A stretch of 64,000 bases of DNA from Mycolicibacterium grossiae (GTDB lineage Bacteria > Actinomycetota > Actinomycetes > Mycobacteriales > Mycobacteriaceae). The notes below the pieces were generated by a model. That model did no database searches. It saw nothing but the letters and a program-made list of their open reading frames with translations, and had not been told where the DNA came from. This document shows, piece after piece, positions 27,810 through 36,891 of the stretch (positions are counted from its first letter, which is position 1; every line of letters begins with the position of its first letter). A program made the translations under genes and the position numbers. The stretch covers positions 124,001 to 188,000 of the forward strand of contig NZ_CP043474.1 of the NCBI RefSeq assembly GCF_008329645.1. The letters are read 5' to 3'.

Positions 27810-28787
27810 TCAGGCCGCCTCTTCCTTGCCCGAGAACGATTTGAAGATCAACCGCAGCGCGAAGTTCGCGATGATGATCGTGAAGATCACCACGACCACG
27901 CCCATCGCCGCCGCCTGGCCGATGTCGAAGCCGAGGAACGCGCGCTGGTAGATGTAGAACGGCAGGTTCGCACTCGCGATGCCGGGGCCACCCTGGGTCA
28001 TCATGTAGATGGCGTCGAAGGTGTTCACCAGGTAGATCGCGCCGAGCACCACCCCCAGTTCGATGAACCGTCGCAGGTGCGGCAGCGTCAGCTCGCGGAA
28101 GAGCTGGAACGCACCCGCTCCGTCGACTCGGCCGGCCTCCAGGATGTCGCGAGGCATCGACTGGAGGCCGGCGAGGATCAGCAGCATCATGAACGGCGTC
28201 CACTGCCAGATCAGTTCGACCATGACCATCGTCAGCGGGAACTGGCCGATCCAGTCGACGCGGCCGATGCCGACCAGCGACAGTGCCCAGTTCAAGATGC
28301 CGTTGTTCGGGTCGAGGATCGTCGTCTTCCAGATCAGCGCCGCCGCGACGGGTGTGACGAGGAAGGGCGTGATGAGCAGGGTCCGGACGACGCCGCGGCC
28401 GAGGAACGCCCGGTCCAGGAGCAGGGCCAACAGGAGCCCGAACGCCGCCGAGATGATGACCACGCCGACGATGAGCACCACGGTGTTCAGTGCCACCGAC
28501 CAGAACTGGCTGTCCTTGACCACCGCGATGTAGTTGTCGAAGCCGACGAACTGACGCGACCCCGGCCGCACCAGGTTCCATGACAGCGTCGAGTAGTACA
28601 GCGTGAAGACGAACGGGATCTGGGTGACCACGATCATGAAGATCAGCGCGGGGAGCAACGGCCCCCGGCGCCGCCAGCCCTCGGCGCGGCTGACGCCGAT
28701 GCCCTGGTTCGCCTTGATCTTCCGGACCCGTTCGGCGACGTCGTTCTCGCCGGCCTCGGCGCCGGTCTGCGCGGTAACGGTCATCAC
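27810..28787 (-). CDS. Sugar ABC transporter permease (MalF/SmoF type)
   Basis: 325 residues. Hydrophobic segments from ~45; EAA loop DILEAGRVDGAGAFQLFREL then TLPHLRRFIELGVVLG. A cytoplasmic N-terminus (VAERVRKIKANQGIGVSRAE) is longer than in MalF relatives lacking it. The start overlaps the stop of the binding-protein gene by ATGA. Confidence 0.93.
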   Translation of the reverse strand: MMTVTAQTGAEAGENDVAERVRKIKANQGIGVSRAEGWRRRGPLLPALIFMIVVTQIPFVFTLYYSTLSWNLVRPGSRQFVGFDNYIAVVKDSQFWSVALNTVVLIVGVVIISAAFGLLLALLLDRAFLGRGVVRTLLITPFLVTPVAAALIWKTTILDPNNGILNWALSLVGIGRVDWIGQFPLTMVMVELIWQWTPFMMLLILAGLQSMPRDILEAGRVDGAGAFQLFRELTLPHLRRFIELGVVLGAIYLVNTFDAIYMMTQGGPGIASANLPFYIYQRAFLGFDIGQAAAMGVVVVIFTIIIANFALRLIFKSFSGKEEAA

Positions 28788-30154
28788 TTCTCCTGGTAGG
28801 TGCGGCCGACGACCTCGGCGTACTCCTGGGACTGAGTCAGCGCGTCATCGACCGACTTCTGGCCGGCGATGGCCGCGCTGATCTGCTGGCTGACCCGGGT
28901 ACCGAGGTCCTGGAACTCGGGGATGCCGACGAACTGGATGCCGGTGTACGGAACCGGTTGCACCGTCGGCCGATTGGGCGTCGCGTTCTCGATGGACCGC
29001 AACGTCAACGGACCGTAGGACTTCGAGATCGCCTCGTACTCCGGCAGATCGGTGTAGGTGGAGGTGCGGCTACCCGGTGGGACCCGAGCCCAGCCGAGTT
29101 TCTCCCCGACCAGCTTCATGTAGTCCTTGCTCGTCATCCAGGAGATGAACTTCCAGGCACCGTCGGGATTCTTCGCAGCCTTGGGGATGCCCAACGCCCA
29201 GGTGTAGAGCCATCCCGCGTTCGGCTTCTCCACGATCGGCGCGGGCAGGTACCCGATCTTGCCGACCAGGTCGGGGTACTCCTTGGGATCCTCGAGCACC
29301 GAGACCGCCGACGTCGCGTCGTACCACATCGCGGTCTGCCCCTGGCCGAACAGGTTGGCGCACTCCTGGAACCCGGTGGAGGCGGCGCCGAGTTCACCCG
29401 AGCGCTTGACCAGGTCGACGTAGAAGTTGACGGCCTGCCGGACCTGCGGGCTGCTCAGCTGCGCGTTCCACTGCTCGTCGAACCAGCGCCCGCCGAAGGT
29501 GTTGATGACGGTGTCCAGCGGCGCGAGCACCTCACCCCAACCGGGCTTGCCGCGCAGGCAGATTCCGGCCCGGTCCCCGGTCTTGAGCGCGTCCGCCCAC
29601 TGACCCACCTCCTGCCAGGTGGGCTGGTAGTTGGGATCCTGCGGCACCTGGATGCCGGCTTGGGCGAACAGATCCTTGCGGTACATCAGGAACGAGGACT
29701 CGCCGTAGAACGGGACGGCGTACATGTTGCCCTCGTAGGACAGCGACTCCCGCAGCGACGAGATGAAGTCGTTCTCGTCGTAGCCCGGCGTCTGGCGCGC
29801 GTACTCGCTGAGGTTGCGCAACCAGCCGTCGCGCGCCCACTGCGGCGTCTCGAAGTTGCTGATCATCGCGACGTCGAACTCGCTGCCACCCATGGCCGTC
29901 GACATCGTGATCTTCGCGCGCGCCTGGTTCTCCGACAGCGTGATGAACTTGAGCTTGGTGCCGGGGTTCTGGGCCTCGAACTCACTCGACAGCTTCTGCG
30001 CATCGGTCATCTGCGAGTTGGACACCAGCGCGATGGTCACCTCGTCGTCGGACGCGCCGAGGCTGCCCGCCCCGGCGCACCCCGCGGTGAACGTCACGCC
30101 GAGGGCAGCGGTACACGCCACCAGCTTGCGGAGTACTCGTCGTCGAGTCGTCAC
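28784..30154 (-). CDS. Extracellular sugar/polyol-binding lipoprotein
   Basis: 456 residues. A basic N-terminus and hydrophobic core lead to the lipobox FTAGC with Cys26 as the lipidated residue; the mature part is a type 1 solute-binding protein (VTIALVSNSQMTDAQKLSSE, GGSEFDVAMISNFETPQWAR, NPDGAWKFISWMTSKDYMKL). Delivers its sugar to the two permeases. The linked mannitol-type dehydrogenase suggests mannitol, sorbitol or arabitol as ligand. Confidence 0.93.
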   Translation of the reverse strand: MTTRRRVLRKLVACTAALGVTFTAGCAGAGSLGASDDEVTIALVSNSQMTDAQKLSSEFEAQNPGTKLKFITLSENQARAKITMSTAMGGSEFDVAMISNFETPQWARDGWLRNLSEYARQTPGYDENDFISSLRESLSYEGNMYAVPFYGESSFLMYRKDLFAQAGIQVPQDPNYQPTWQEVGQWADALKTGDRAGICLRGKPGWGEVLAPLDTVINTFGGRWFDEQWNAQLSSPQVRQAVNFYVDLVKRSGELGAASTGFQECANLFGQGQTAMWYDATSAVSVLEDPKEYPDLVGKIGYLPAPIVEKPNAGWLYTWALGIPKAAKNPDGAWKFISWMTSKDYMKLVGEKLGWARVPPGSRTSTYTDLPEYEAISKSYGPLTLRSIENATPNRPTVQPVPYTGIQFVGIPEFQDLGTRVSQQISAAIAGQKSVDDALTQSQEYAEVVGRTYQEK

Positions 30155-30179
30155 GCCTGACCACCTTCCGGTCGGTTGC

Positions 30180-31193
30180 TCACTGCTCCAACAGCCAACG
30201 TGCGCAGTCGATGTCGCACACCAGCAGCTTCGCCAAACCGCCGCGCAGGGCGGCGTGCGTGGCGAGGTACTTCTCGGGTCCGCTGCACACCAGGATCGTC
30301 TTGGCGCAGCTGCGGACGTCCTCGAGCGGGACCGACACCGCGCGGTGGGCGAGTTCGGTGTCCACCGACGCGCCGTCGGCGTCGAAGAAGCGGCCGCCGA
30401 TCTCGCCGACGGCGCCGCGGCTCACCAGTTCGTCGAGCATCCGCACGTCGAGGAAGCTGCCCTCGAACAACGTGGTCGACGTGGATACCGACCCCACGCC
30501 GAACAGCATGGTGTCCGCCCGGCGGCCGGCCTCCAGCGTCCGCGAGATCACCGAGTCACTGCGCAGCGAGACCACGGTCGAGGCGTCGGCGTACAGCGGT
30601 GCGGGCAGCCGCATCGCGTTGGCGCGCAGCATGTCCGCGCTGCGGCTGAGGATGAATTCCATGCCGGTCTGGTAGGAGGCGGTCGACATGGCGCCGTCGA
30701 GCTGCACCACCACGCGGCAGCTCGCCACCCCCGGGCTCAGCGCCGAGACCGCGGCCACCTGCTCGGGACCCCAGGTGAAGCCCAGGACGTCGTCCTGGTG
30801 CAGCCGGCGCATCAGCAGCGCGCCCGACGCCCGGCCGAGGTGTCCGGTGACAACCGCCTCGGTCAGGCCGTAGCGCTCCTCGAGGCGACGCTCCTCCTCG
30901 GCGTGCAGATCGTCCTTCAGCGTCGGCGGCACGACGACCTCGATGCGCACCAGCCCGTGGGCCTTGGCCCGCGCGATGAGCCGGCCCGCCGTCGGTCGGG
31001 AGACGCCGAGCTTGGCGGCGATCTCCGCCTGGGTGAGGCCGTCGAGGTAGTAGAGCGTCGCCGCGCGCAGTGCCAGCCGGAGATCCTCCGGGGTGGCGAC
31101 GTGCTCCATCGTGCCGTTCACGCGCCCATTGGACCGACCGCTCGGCACCGTGGGGGCGACGGCGTCCGAAGGCGACATGGCCACGATGTGCAC
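30180..31193 (-). CDS. SorC-family sugar-binding transcriptional regulator
   Basis: Up to 337 residues; ATG 31178 or 31109 could also serve. The N-terminal helix-turn-helix is TLYYLDGLTQAEIAAKLGVS followed by RPTAGRLIARAKAHGLVRIE; the rest is the SorC/DeoR C-terminal effector domain (GLTEAVVTGHLG, LGFTWGPEQVAAVSAL, FGVGSVSTSTT, VGEIGGRFFDADG, ILVCSGPEKYLATHAALRGG). Senses a phosphorylated or free polyol and probably controls both the divergent dehydrogenase-kinase operon and the transporter operon. Confidence 0.9.
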   Translation of the reverse strand: MHIVAMSPSDAVAPTVPSGRSNGRVNGTMEHVATPEDLRLALRAATLYYLDGLTQAEIAAKLGVSRPTAGRLIARAKAHGLVRIEVVVPPTLKDDLHAEEERRLEERYGLTEAVVTGHLGRASGALLMRRLHQDDVLGFTWGPEQVAAVSALSPGVASCRVVVQLDGAMSTASYQTGMEFILSRSADMLRANAMRLPAPLYADASTVVSLRSDSVISRTLEAGRRADTMLFGVGSVSTSTTLFEGSFLDVRMLDELVSRGAVGEIGGRFFDADGASVDTELAHRAVSVPLEDVRSCAKTILVCSGPEKYLATHAALRGGLAKLLVCDIDCARWLLEQ

Positions 31194-31213
31194 TCCACCT
31201 TCCTCGTCGAGGG

Positions 31214-31247
31214 TGAGAATCTGCTCATGGGTGCGAGTAGATGCTCA
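31214..31247. promoter_or_regulatory. Tandem operator pair for the SorC-type regulator
   Basis: Two imperfect copies of (T/C)GAG-N6-CTCA occur at 31214-31227 (TGAGAATCTGCTCA) and 31234-31247 (CGAGTAGATGCTCA), exactly 20 bp apart, i.e. on the same DNA face two helical turns apart. They sit in the 188-bp gap between the regulator and the divergent dehydrogenase gene. Confidence 0.5.
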
Positions 31248-31381
31248 TCACGCTAACATCCGTGTGTGACCTACACAACACCCCCGTGCCACCCGCTCGA
31301 CGACGTCGCCGCCAGTACCCGTCGCGGCCGGTCCAACCGGCACGTGGCGCCGGGTAGCGTCGAGCGCGTGGTGACCGCGTC

Positions 31382-32791
31382 ATGAAACTGAGCACCGAGA
31401 CCCTCGCCGAGATCCCGATCGCCACCCCGAGTTACGACCGCAGCGCGGTCGGCGTCGGCATCGTGCACTTCGGCGTCGGCGGGTTCCACCGCGCCCACCA
31501 GGCGATGTACGTCGATCGGTTGCTCGAACGCGGCCTCGCGACGGACTGGGGCATCTGCGGCGTCGGCGTACTGCCCGCCGACCGGAAGATGGCCGACGTC
31601 ATGGCCGCTCAGGACGGGCTCTACACCCTCATCGCGATGAACCCCGACGGCTCGCGCGAGGCCCGCGTCATCGGATCGATCGTCGACTACCGCTACGCGC
31701 CCGACGACCCCGAGGCCGTCATCGAGCTGATCGCCGCGCCGACGACGCGCATCGTGTCGCTGACCATCACCGAGGGCGGCTACTCGATCGCCGACGCGGG
31801 ACCGGACAGCGTGTTCGGGCTCGTCACCGCCGCGCTCGAGCGGCGCCGCGACCGCGGCCTCGGGTCGCCCACCATTGTGTCGTGCGACAACATCGAGGGC
31901 AACGGCCACGTGGCGCGCGAGGCGTTCACGTCGTTCGCGCGCGACCATCACCCCGGCCTGGCCGAGTGGATGGACGAGCACACCAGGTTCCCGAACTCCA
32001 TGGTCGACCGCATCACGCCGGCCACCGCACCCGACGTCGTCGACGCGCTCGCCACGGAGTTCGGCGTGGAGGATCAGTGGCCGGTCGCGGCGGAGCCGTT
32101 CACCGCGTGGGTGCTCGAGGACGACTTCTCCGACGGCAGACCGCCGTTCGAGGAGGTCGACGTGCTGCTCGTCGACGACGTCACGCCGTATGAGTTGATG
32201 AAGCTGCGGCTGCTCAACGCCAGCCACCAGGCGCTGTGCTACTTCGCCTACCTCGCCGGCTACCGGCTGGTGCACGACGCCGCGGGCGATCCGCTGTTCG
32301 CGAGGTTCCTCCGCCGGTACATGGACGAGGAGGGCACGCCGACACTGCTGCCCGTGCCGGGCATCGACCTGCCGGAGTACAAGCAGACCCTCATCGAGCG
32401 ATTCGCCAATCCCGGTGTGCGGGACACGATCGTGCGGCTGTGCTTCGCCTCCTCCGACCGCATCCCGAAGTGGCTTCTGCCCGTGATCCGGGAGAACTTG
32501 CGCACCGGCGCACCGATCGCCATGGCCACCGCCACGGTCGCGAGCTGGGCGCGCTACGCCGAGGGGGTCGACGAGGAGGGCGAGCCGATCGACGTGCAGG
32601 ACCCGCTCGCCGACACATTGGTGCCGATCGCCCAGCGTCAGCGCGAGGCGCCGCTGGCGTTCGTGGAGAACACCGACGTGTTCGGCGACCTCGCACAGCA
32701 GCCGCGCTTCGCCGAGGAGTACCTCGCCACGTTGGAATCGTTGCACGCCAACGGTTCTCGCGCGACACTCGAACGACTGGTCGGGTCGTGA
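31382..32791 (+). CDS. Mannitol dehydrogenase family protein
   Basis: 469 residues of the long-chain polyol dehydrogenase family; oxidises mannitol (or a related polyol) to the ketose with NAD. The N-terminal cofactor region is VHFGVGGFHRAHQAMYVDRL; SCDNIEGNGHVAREAF and the catalytic KxxxxNxxH in MKLRLLNASHQAL are present. It is translationally coupled to the fructokinase-like gene, which would phosphorylate the product. Alternative substrates are arabitol and sorbitol. Confidence 0.92.
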   Translation: MKLSTETLAEIPIATPSYDRSAVGVGIVHFGVGGFHRAHQAMYVDRLLERGLATDWGICGVGVLPADRKMADVMAAQDGLYTLIAMNPDGSREARVIGSIVDYRYAPDDPEAVIELIAAPTTRIVSLTITEGGYSIADAGPDSVFGLVTAALERRRDRGLGSPTIVSCDNIEGNGHVAREAFTSFARDHHPGLAEWMDEHTRFPNSMVDRITPATAPDVVDALATEFGVEDQWPVAAEPFTAWVLEDDFSDGRPPFEEVDVLLVDDVTPYELMKLRLLNASHQALCYFAYLAGYRLVHDAAGDPLFARFLRRYMDEEGTPTLLPVPGIDLPEYKQTLIERFANPGVRDTIVRLCFASSDRIPKWLLPVIRENLRTGAPIAMATATVASWARYAEGVDEEGEPIDVQDPLADTLVPIAQRQREAPLAFVENTDVFGDLAQQPRFAEEYLATLESLHANGSRATLERLVGS

Positions 32792-33717
32792 GTGCCGCGT
32801 CTCCCGACAGCGCCCTGGTGATCGGCGAGGCGTTGATCGACGTCGTCGAGCGGGATGGACGGACACTCGGCGAGCACGTCGGCGGCAGCCCGCTCAACGT
32901 CGCCGTCGGATTGAGCCGGCTCGGCCGCGACGTCGACTTCCTCACCCACGTCGGCGATGACGACCGCGGCCGGCGCATCGTGGACTACGTCGAACAGTCC
33001 GCGGTCCGGTTGGTGGCCGGCAGCACCGACGCCGACCGCACGCCGACGGCGCTGGCGCGGCTCGACGCCTCCGGTGCGGCGACCTACGAGTTCGACATCG
33101 TCTGGGAGACGGCCGGCACGCCGGAGGTGTCGCCGCCGCTGGTGGTGCACACCGGTTCGATCGCGGCGTTCCTCGCGCCCGGCTGCCTGGCGACCGCGGC
33201 CCTGCTCGACGCGTACCGCACCTCGGCGACCGTCAGCTACGACCCCAACGTGCGGCCGGCGCTGATCGACGACCGCGAGCAGGCGATCGACCGCATCAGC
33301 CGGCTGGTGGCGAAGGCCGACCTGGTGAAGGCGTCCGACGAGGACCTGCACTGGATCGACCCGGACCGCCCCGCCGAGGAGGTGGCGCGGACGTGGCAGG
33401 AACTCGGCCCCGCCGTCGTCGTCGTCACCCGCGGCGCGGATGGCGCGTTCGCCGTGTCCGATGCCGGCACCGTCACGATCGAGGCACCGCCGGTCGAGGT
33501 CGTGGACACCGTCGGCGCAGGTGATGCCTTCATGGCCGGACTCGTCGACGCGCTGTGGAGCCGCGACCTGCTCGGCCGGACCCGCCGTGACGCGCTCGCC
33601 GGCATCGGCGAGGCGACGCTCGGCGAGGTGCTGCGCGAGGCGGCCCGGGTGTCGGCGTACGTCGTCGCCCGGGCGGGGGCGGATCTGCCGCGCCGCGCCG
33701 ATCTGCGTCAGGACTAG
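32788..33717 (+). CDS. PfkB family carbohydrate kinase (probable fructokinase)
   Basis: 309 residues from GTG 32788 overlapping the dehydrogenase stop. Sugar-binding VGGSPLNVAVGLSRLG, a ribokinase beta-lid region, YDPNVRPALIDD and the C-terminal signature with catalytic Asp, VDTVGAGDAFMAGLVD, are present. In this context the likely reaction is fructose to fructose-6-phosphate, completing mannitol catabolism. Confidence 0.92.
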   Translation: MSAASPDSALVIGEALIDVVERDGRTLGEHVGGSPLNVAVGLSRLGRDVDFLTHVGDDDRGRRIVDYVEQSAVRLVAGSTDADRTPTALARLDASGAATYEFDIVWETAGTPEVSPPLVVHTGSIAAFLAPGCLATAALLDAYRTSATVSYDPNVRPALIDDREQAIDRISRLVAKADLVKASDEDLHWIDPDRPAEEVARTWQELGPAVVVVTRGADGAFAVSDAGTVTIEAPPVEVVDTVGAGDAFMAGLVDALWSRDLLGRTRRDALAGIGEATLGEVLREAARVSAYVVARAGADLPRRADLRQD

Positions 33718-33738
33718 CAGGATGGGCAATACTGGGGC

Positions 33739-34758
33739 ATGCGGTCCATCTGGAAGGGTTCGGTCTCGTTCGGGCTGGTGAACGTGCCGGTCAAGGTCTA
33801 CAGCGCGACCGAAGACCACGACATCAAGTTCCACCAGGTGCACGCCAAGGACCACGGGCGGATCCGCTACAAGCGGGTGTGCGAGATCTGCGGCGAGGTG
33901 GTCGAGTACCGCGACATCGCGAAGTCCTACGAGGCCGAGGACGGCCAGACCGTCATCATCACCGACGAGGACGTCGCGACGATGCCCGAGGAGCGCAGCC
34001 GCGAGATCGAGGTCCTCGAGTTCGTGCCCGCCGAACAGATCGACCCGATGCTCTACGACAAGAGCTATTTCCTGGAGCCGGATTCGAAGTCGTCGAAGTC
34101 CTACGTGCTCTTGGCCAAGACGCTGGCCGACACCGACCGCATCGCGATCGTGCACTTCACGCTGCGCAACAAGACACGGCTGGCGGCGTTGCGCGTCAAG
34201 GACTTCAGCAAGCGCGACGTGATGATGGTGCACACGCTGCTGTGGCCCGACGAGATCCGCGACCCCGACTTCCCGGTGCTGGACAAGGAGGTCGACGTCA
34301 AGCCGGCCGAGCTGAAGATGGCCGGACAGGTCGTCGAGTCCATGACCGACGACTTCCATCCCGACCAGTTCCGCGACACCTACCGCGAAGAGATGATGGA
34401 GCTGATCCAGGCGAAGATCGAGGGCGGTGAGGCCTTCACCACCGAGGACGCCGAACCCGAGAACCTCGACGAGACCGACGACGTCTCCGATCTGCTCGCC
34501 AAGCTGGAGGCCAGCGTCAAGGCGCGCAAGGGATCGAGTGCGAGTTCGGACTCCGGCTCGGACTCCGGCAAGGACACCGACTCCGACGACGACGACTCCG
34601 ACGAGAAGCCCGCCCGCTCCGCCGCGAAGAAGGCCCCCGCCAAGAAGGCCGCGCAGAAGGCACCGGCGAAGAAGACCACCGGCACCGCAGCCAAGAAGAC
34701 CACCGGCGCGGCCGCCAAGAAGTCGCCGGCGAAGAAGACCGCGGCCAAGAAGGCCTGA
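33739..34758 (+). CDS. ku: Non-homologous end-joining protein Ku
   Basis: Homodimeric ring that binds DNA double-strand ends and recruits LigD. 339 residues: the Ku core spans ~1-255 (MRSIWKGSVSFGLVNVPVKV, KRVCEICGEVVEYRDIAKSY, FVPAEQIDPMLYDKSYFLEP, DVMMVHTLLWPDEIRDPDFP). A Ser/Asp acidic stretch (~262-288) is followed by a Lys/Ala tail of repeated AKKAPAKK-type units to the end, about 50 residues, as in other mycobacterial Ku proteins. Starts 21 bp after the kinase stop. Confidence 0.96.
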   Translation: MRSIWKGSVSFGLVNVPVKVYSATEDHDIKFHQVHAKDHGRIRYKRVCEICGEVVEYRDIAKSYEAEDGQTVIITDEDVATMPEERSREIEVLEFVPAEQIDPMLYDKSYFLEPDSKSSKSYVLLAKTLADTDRIAIVHFTLRNKTRLAALRVKDFSKRDVMMVHTLLWPDEIRDPDFPVLDKEVDVKPAELKMAGQVVESMTDDFHPDQFRDTYREEMMELIQAKIEGGEAFTTEDAEPENLDETDDVSDLLAKLEASVKARKGSSASSDSGSDSGKDTDSDDDDSDEKPARSAAKKAPAKKAAQKAPAKKTTGTAAKKTTGAAAKKSPAKKTAAKKA

Positions 34759-34793
34759 CGCGTCCGCTGGCCCGTTCCTGGCTCCGCCGCGTC

Positions 34794-34848
34794 GAGATCC
34801 GACTTTTGCAGACCCGCACTCGCACTTCTTCGCCAAAACCCGGATCTC
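34794..34848. repeat. Intergenic inverted repeat downstream of ku
   Basis: GAGATCCG at 34794-34801 pairs with CGGATCTC at 34841-34848, and inner segments CTTTTG/CAAAAC extend the stem imperfectly. It may act as a transcription terminator without a U-tract. A comparable hairpin lies at 47340. Confidence 0.4.
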
Positions 34849-34906
34849 ACGGCGCGGGCCCCACCTGACCCCACCCGCGCCACCCGCGCCCTCGGCGCAC
34901 ATGAAG

Positions 34907-34920
34907 TAGAACGTGTTCCA
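34907..34920. promoter_or_regulatory. KstR-type operator upstream of the SDR operon
   Basis: TAGAACGTGTTCCA differs from the box at 8048 by one base in the core and fits TnnAACnnGTTnnA. It lies 62 bp before the SDR start at 34983, overlapping the probable promoter. Confidence 0.65.
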
Positions 34921-34982
34921 GAAACCTCCCCCACGGCGGCGGCCGGCTTGTTAGCGTGACCGCGCGAGGGAAGTGAGGGCAC

Positions 34983-35774
34983 GTGATTCTCGACAGGTTC
35001 AGGCTCGACGGCAAGGTTGCCGTCGTCACCGGCGCAGGCCGCGGACTGGGTGCGGCGATGGCGCTCGCATTCGCGGAAGCCGGTGCAGACGTGCTGATCG
35101 CAGCGCGGACTCGGTCTCAGCTGGAGGAGGTCGCGCAGCAGGTCGAGGCCACCGGGCGACGCGCGCACGTCGTGGTGGCCGACCTCGCGCGGCCCGAGGA
35201 CACCGCAGCCCTCGCCGCGACGGCCGTCGAGGCCTTCGGCAAACTAGACGTCGTCGTGAACAACGTCGGCGGCACCATGCCGAACGCCTTGCTCAGCACG
35301 TCGACGAAGGACCTGCGCGACGCCTTCACCTTCAACGTGGCCACCGCGCACGCGCTCACGACGGCCGCGGTCCCGCTGATGCTGGAGCATTCCGGCGGCG
35401 GCAGCATCATCAACGTCACCTCGACGATGGCGCGGGCCTCCGGGCGCGGTTTCGCCGCCTACGGCACGGCGAAGGCCGCCCTCGCGCACTACACCCGGCT
35501 GTCGGCCTTCGACCTGGCCCCGCGGATCCGCGTCAACGCGATCGCGCCCGGCTCGATCCTGACCTCGGCGCTGGAGATCGTGGCGAGCAACGACGAGCTG
35601 CGCGACCCCATGGAGCAGGCCACCCCGCTGCGACGGCTCGGCGACCCGCAGGACATCGCCGCGGCCGCGGTGTACCTCGCCTCCCCCGCCGGCAGCTATC
35701 TCACCGGCAAGACGCTCGAGGTCGACGGCGGACTCACCACGCCGAACCTCGACATGCCCATCCCCGATCTGTAG
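34983..35774 (+). CDS. SDR family oxidoreductase, predicted KstR regulon (Rv0927c-like)
   Basis: 263 residues from GTG 34983. Cofactor loop [18 protein letters not shown] in place of the usual NNAG, the catalytic STMARASG segment and YGTAKAA are seen, ending with [19 protein letters not shown]. The YxxxK motif is Y-G-T-A-K. Probably oxidises or reduces a hydroxyl group of a sterol-derived or acyl intermediate. Followed 12 bp later by a dihydrodipicolinate-reductase-like gene, an arrangement recalled from M. tuberculosis Rv0927c-Rv0926c. Confidence 0.9.
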   Translation: MILDRFRLDGKVAVVTGAGRGLGAAMALAFAEAGADVLIAARTRSQLEEVAQQVEATGRRAHVVVADLARPEDTAALAATAVEAFGKLDVVVNNVGGTMPNALLSTSTKDLRDAFTFNVATAHALTTAAVPLMLEHSGGGSIINVTSTMARASGRGFAAYGTAKAALAHYTRLSAFDLAPRIRVNAIAPGSILTSALEIVASNDELRDPMEQATPLRRLGDPQDIAAAAVYLASPAGSYLTGKTLEVDGGLTTPNLDMPIPDL

Positions 35775-35786
35775 AGAGGCACACCC

Positions 35787-36869
35787 GTGACCATTCGCGT
35801 CGCCGCCGTCGGCACCGGCAACGTCGGCAAGCCCGCCCTCGCCCACCTCATCGGCGACGACCGGTTCGATCTCACCGCCGTCTGGGTGTCCTCGGAGGCC
35901 AAGGCCGGCAGGGACGCGGGTGAGTTGGCGGGTCTCGGCGTCACCACCGGCGTCGCGGCGACCACCGACCTCGACGCCGTGCTGGCCACCGCGCCGGAGT
36001 GCGTCGTCTACACCGCACTGGCCGACAACCGGTTGACCGAGGCGCTCGAGGACTACCGCCGCATCCTGGCCGCCGGCATCAACGTCGTCGGCAGCAGTGC
36101 GGTCTTCCTGCAGTACCCGTGGCAGACGCTGCCCCAGGAGATGATCAGCCCCATCGAAGAGGCTGCAGCGCAGGGCAATTCGAGCCTGTTCGTCGGCGGC
36201 ATCGATCCCGGGTTCGCCAACGACCTGGTGCCCCTGGCGCTCGCCGGCACCTGTCAGAGCATCGAGCAGGTGCGCTGCATGGAGATCATCAACTACGACA
36301 CCTACGACAGCGCGGCGGTGATGTTCGACGTGATGGGCTTCGGCCGGTCTCTCGACGACGTGCCGATGCTGCTACAGCCGGGAGTGCTGAGCCTCGCATG
36401 GGGGTCGGTGGTGCGCCAGCTGGCCGCGGGTCTGGGCATCGACCTCGACGAGGTGAAGGAGACCTACGTCCGCGAGCCCGCACCGGAGGCATTCGACATC
36501 GCGTCCGGCCACATCGAGAAGGGCACCGCCGCCGCGCTGCGCTTCGAGGTGCAGGGCATCAAGGACGGCGCCGTCGCGGTGGTGCTCGAGCACGTCACCC
36601 GGCTGCGCGACGACCTCCGCCCGGACTGGCCGCAGCCCGCGCAGGAGGGTGGCTCGTACCGCATCGAGATCACCGGCGAACCCTCCTATGCCGTCGACCT
36701 GTGCCTCTCCAGCCCGAACGGCGACCACAACCACGCCGGCCTGGTCGCGACCGCGGCGCGGGTGGTCAATGCGATCCCCGACGTCGTCGCCGCTCCGGCC
36801 GGAATCCGCACCACCCTCGACCTGCCCCTCGTGACCGGCCGCGGGTTGTACGCTGGCAGCCGTCCGTGA
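35787..36869 (+). CDS. Dihydrodipicolinate-reductase-like NAD(P)-binding protein (Rv0926c-like)
   Basis: 360 residues. The N-terminal Rossmann domain starts VAAVGTGNVGKPALAHLIGD; VVYTALADNRLTEALEDYRR and INVVGSSAVFLQYPW follow. Database relatives are called NAD(P)H-dependent amine dehydrogenases or DapB-like proteins, but the C-terminal domain is different from DapB and the substrate is unknown. Cotranscribed with the SDR behind a KstR box, so a steroid-linked role is plausible. Confidence 0.85.
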   Translation: MTIRVAAVGTGNVGKPALAHLIGDDRFDLTAVWVSSEAKAGRDAGELAGLGVTTGVAATTDLDAVLATAPECVVYTALADNRLTEALEDYRRILAAGINVVGSSAVFLQYPWQTLPQEMISPIEEAAAQGNSSLFVGGIDPGFANDLVPLALAGTCQSIEQVRCMEIINYDTYDSAAVMFDVMGFGRSLDDVPMLLQPGVLSLAWGSVVRQLAAGLGIDLDEVKETYVREPAPEAFDIASGHIEKGTAAALRFEVQGIKDGAVAVVLEHVTRLRDDLRPDWPQPAQEGGSYRIEITGEPSYAVDLCLSSPNGDHNHAGLVATAARVVNAIPDVVAAPAGIRTTLDLPLVTGRGLYAGSRP

Positions 36870-36891
36870 CCCCGAGCCAAGGGATGCGACC

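Noticed and set aside
27808..28581. Apparent N-terminal extension of the second sugar permease
   Set aside because: It overlaps the first permease gene in another frame; the true start at 27807 directly follows that gene's stop.
34560..34758. Repeated Lys/Ala codons at the end of ku considered as a tandem repeat or CRISPR-like array
   Set aside because: Units are irregular coding repeats of AAGAAG-type codons, not spaced direct repeats; they encode the Ku tail.
32638..34902. Long minus-strand open frame (over 750 codons) opposite the kinase and ku genes
   Set aside because: It is the antisense shadow of well-supported plus-strand genes; very high G+C removes stop codons, and the translation is Arg/Gly/Val-rich without domains.
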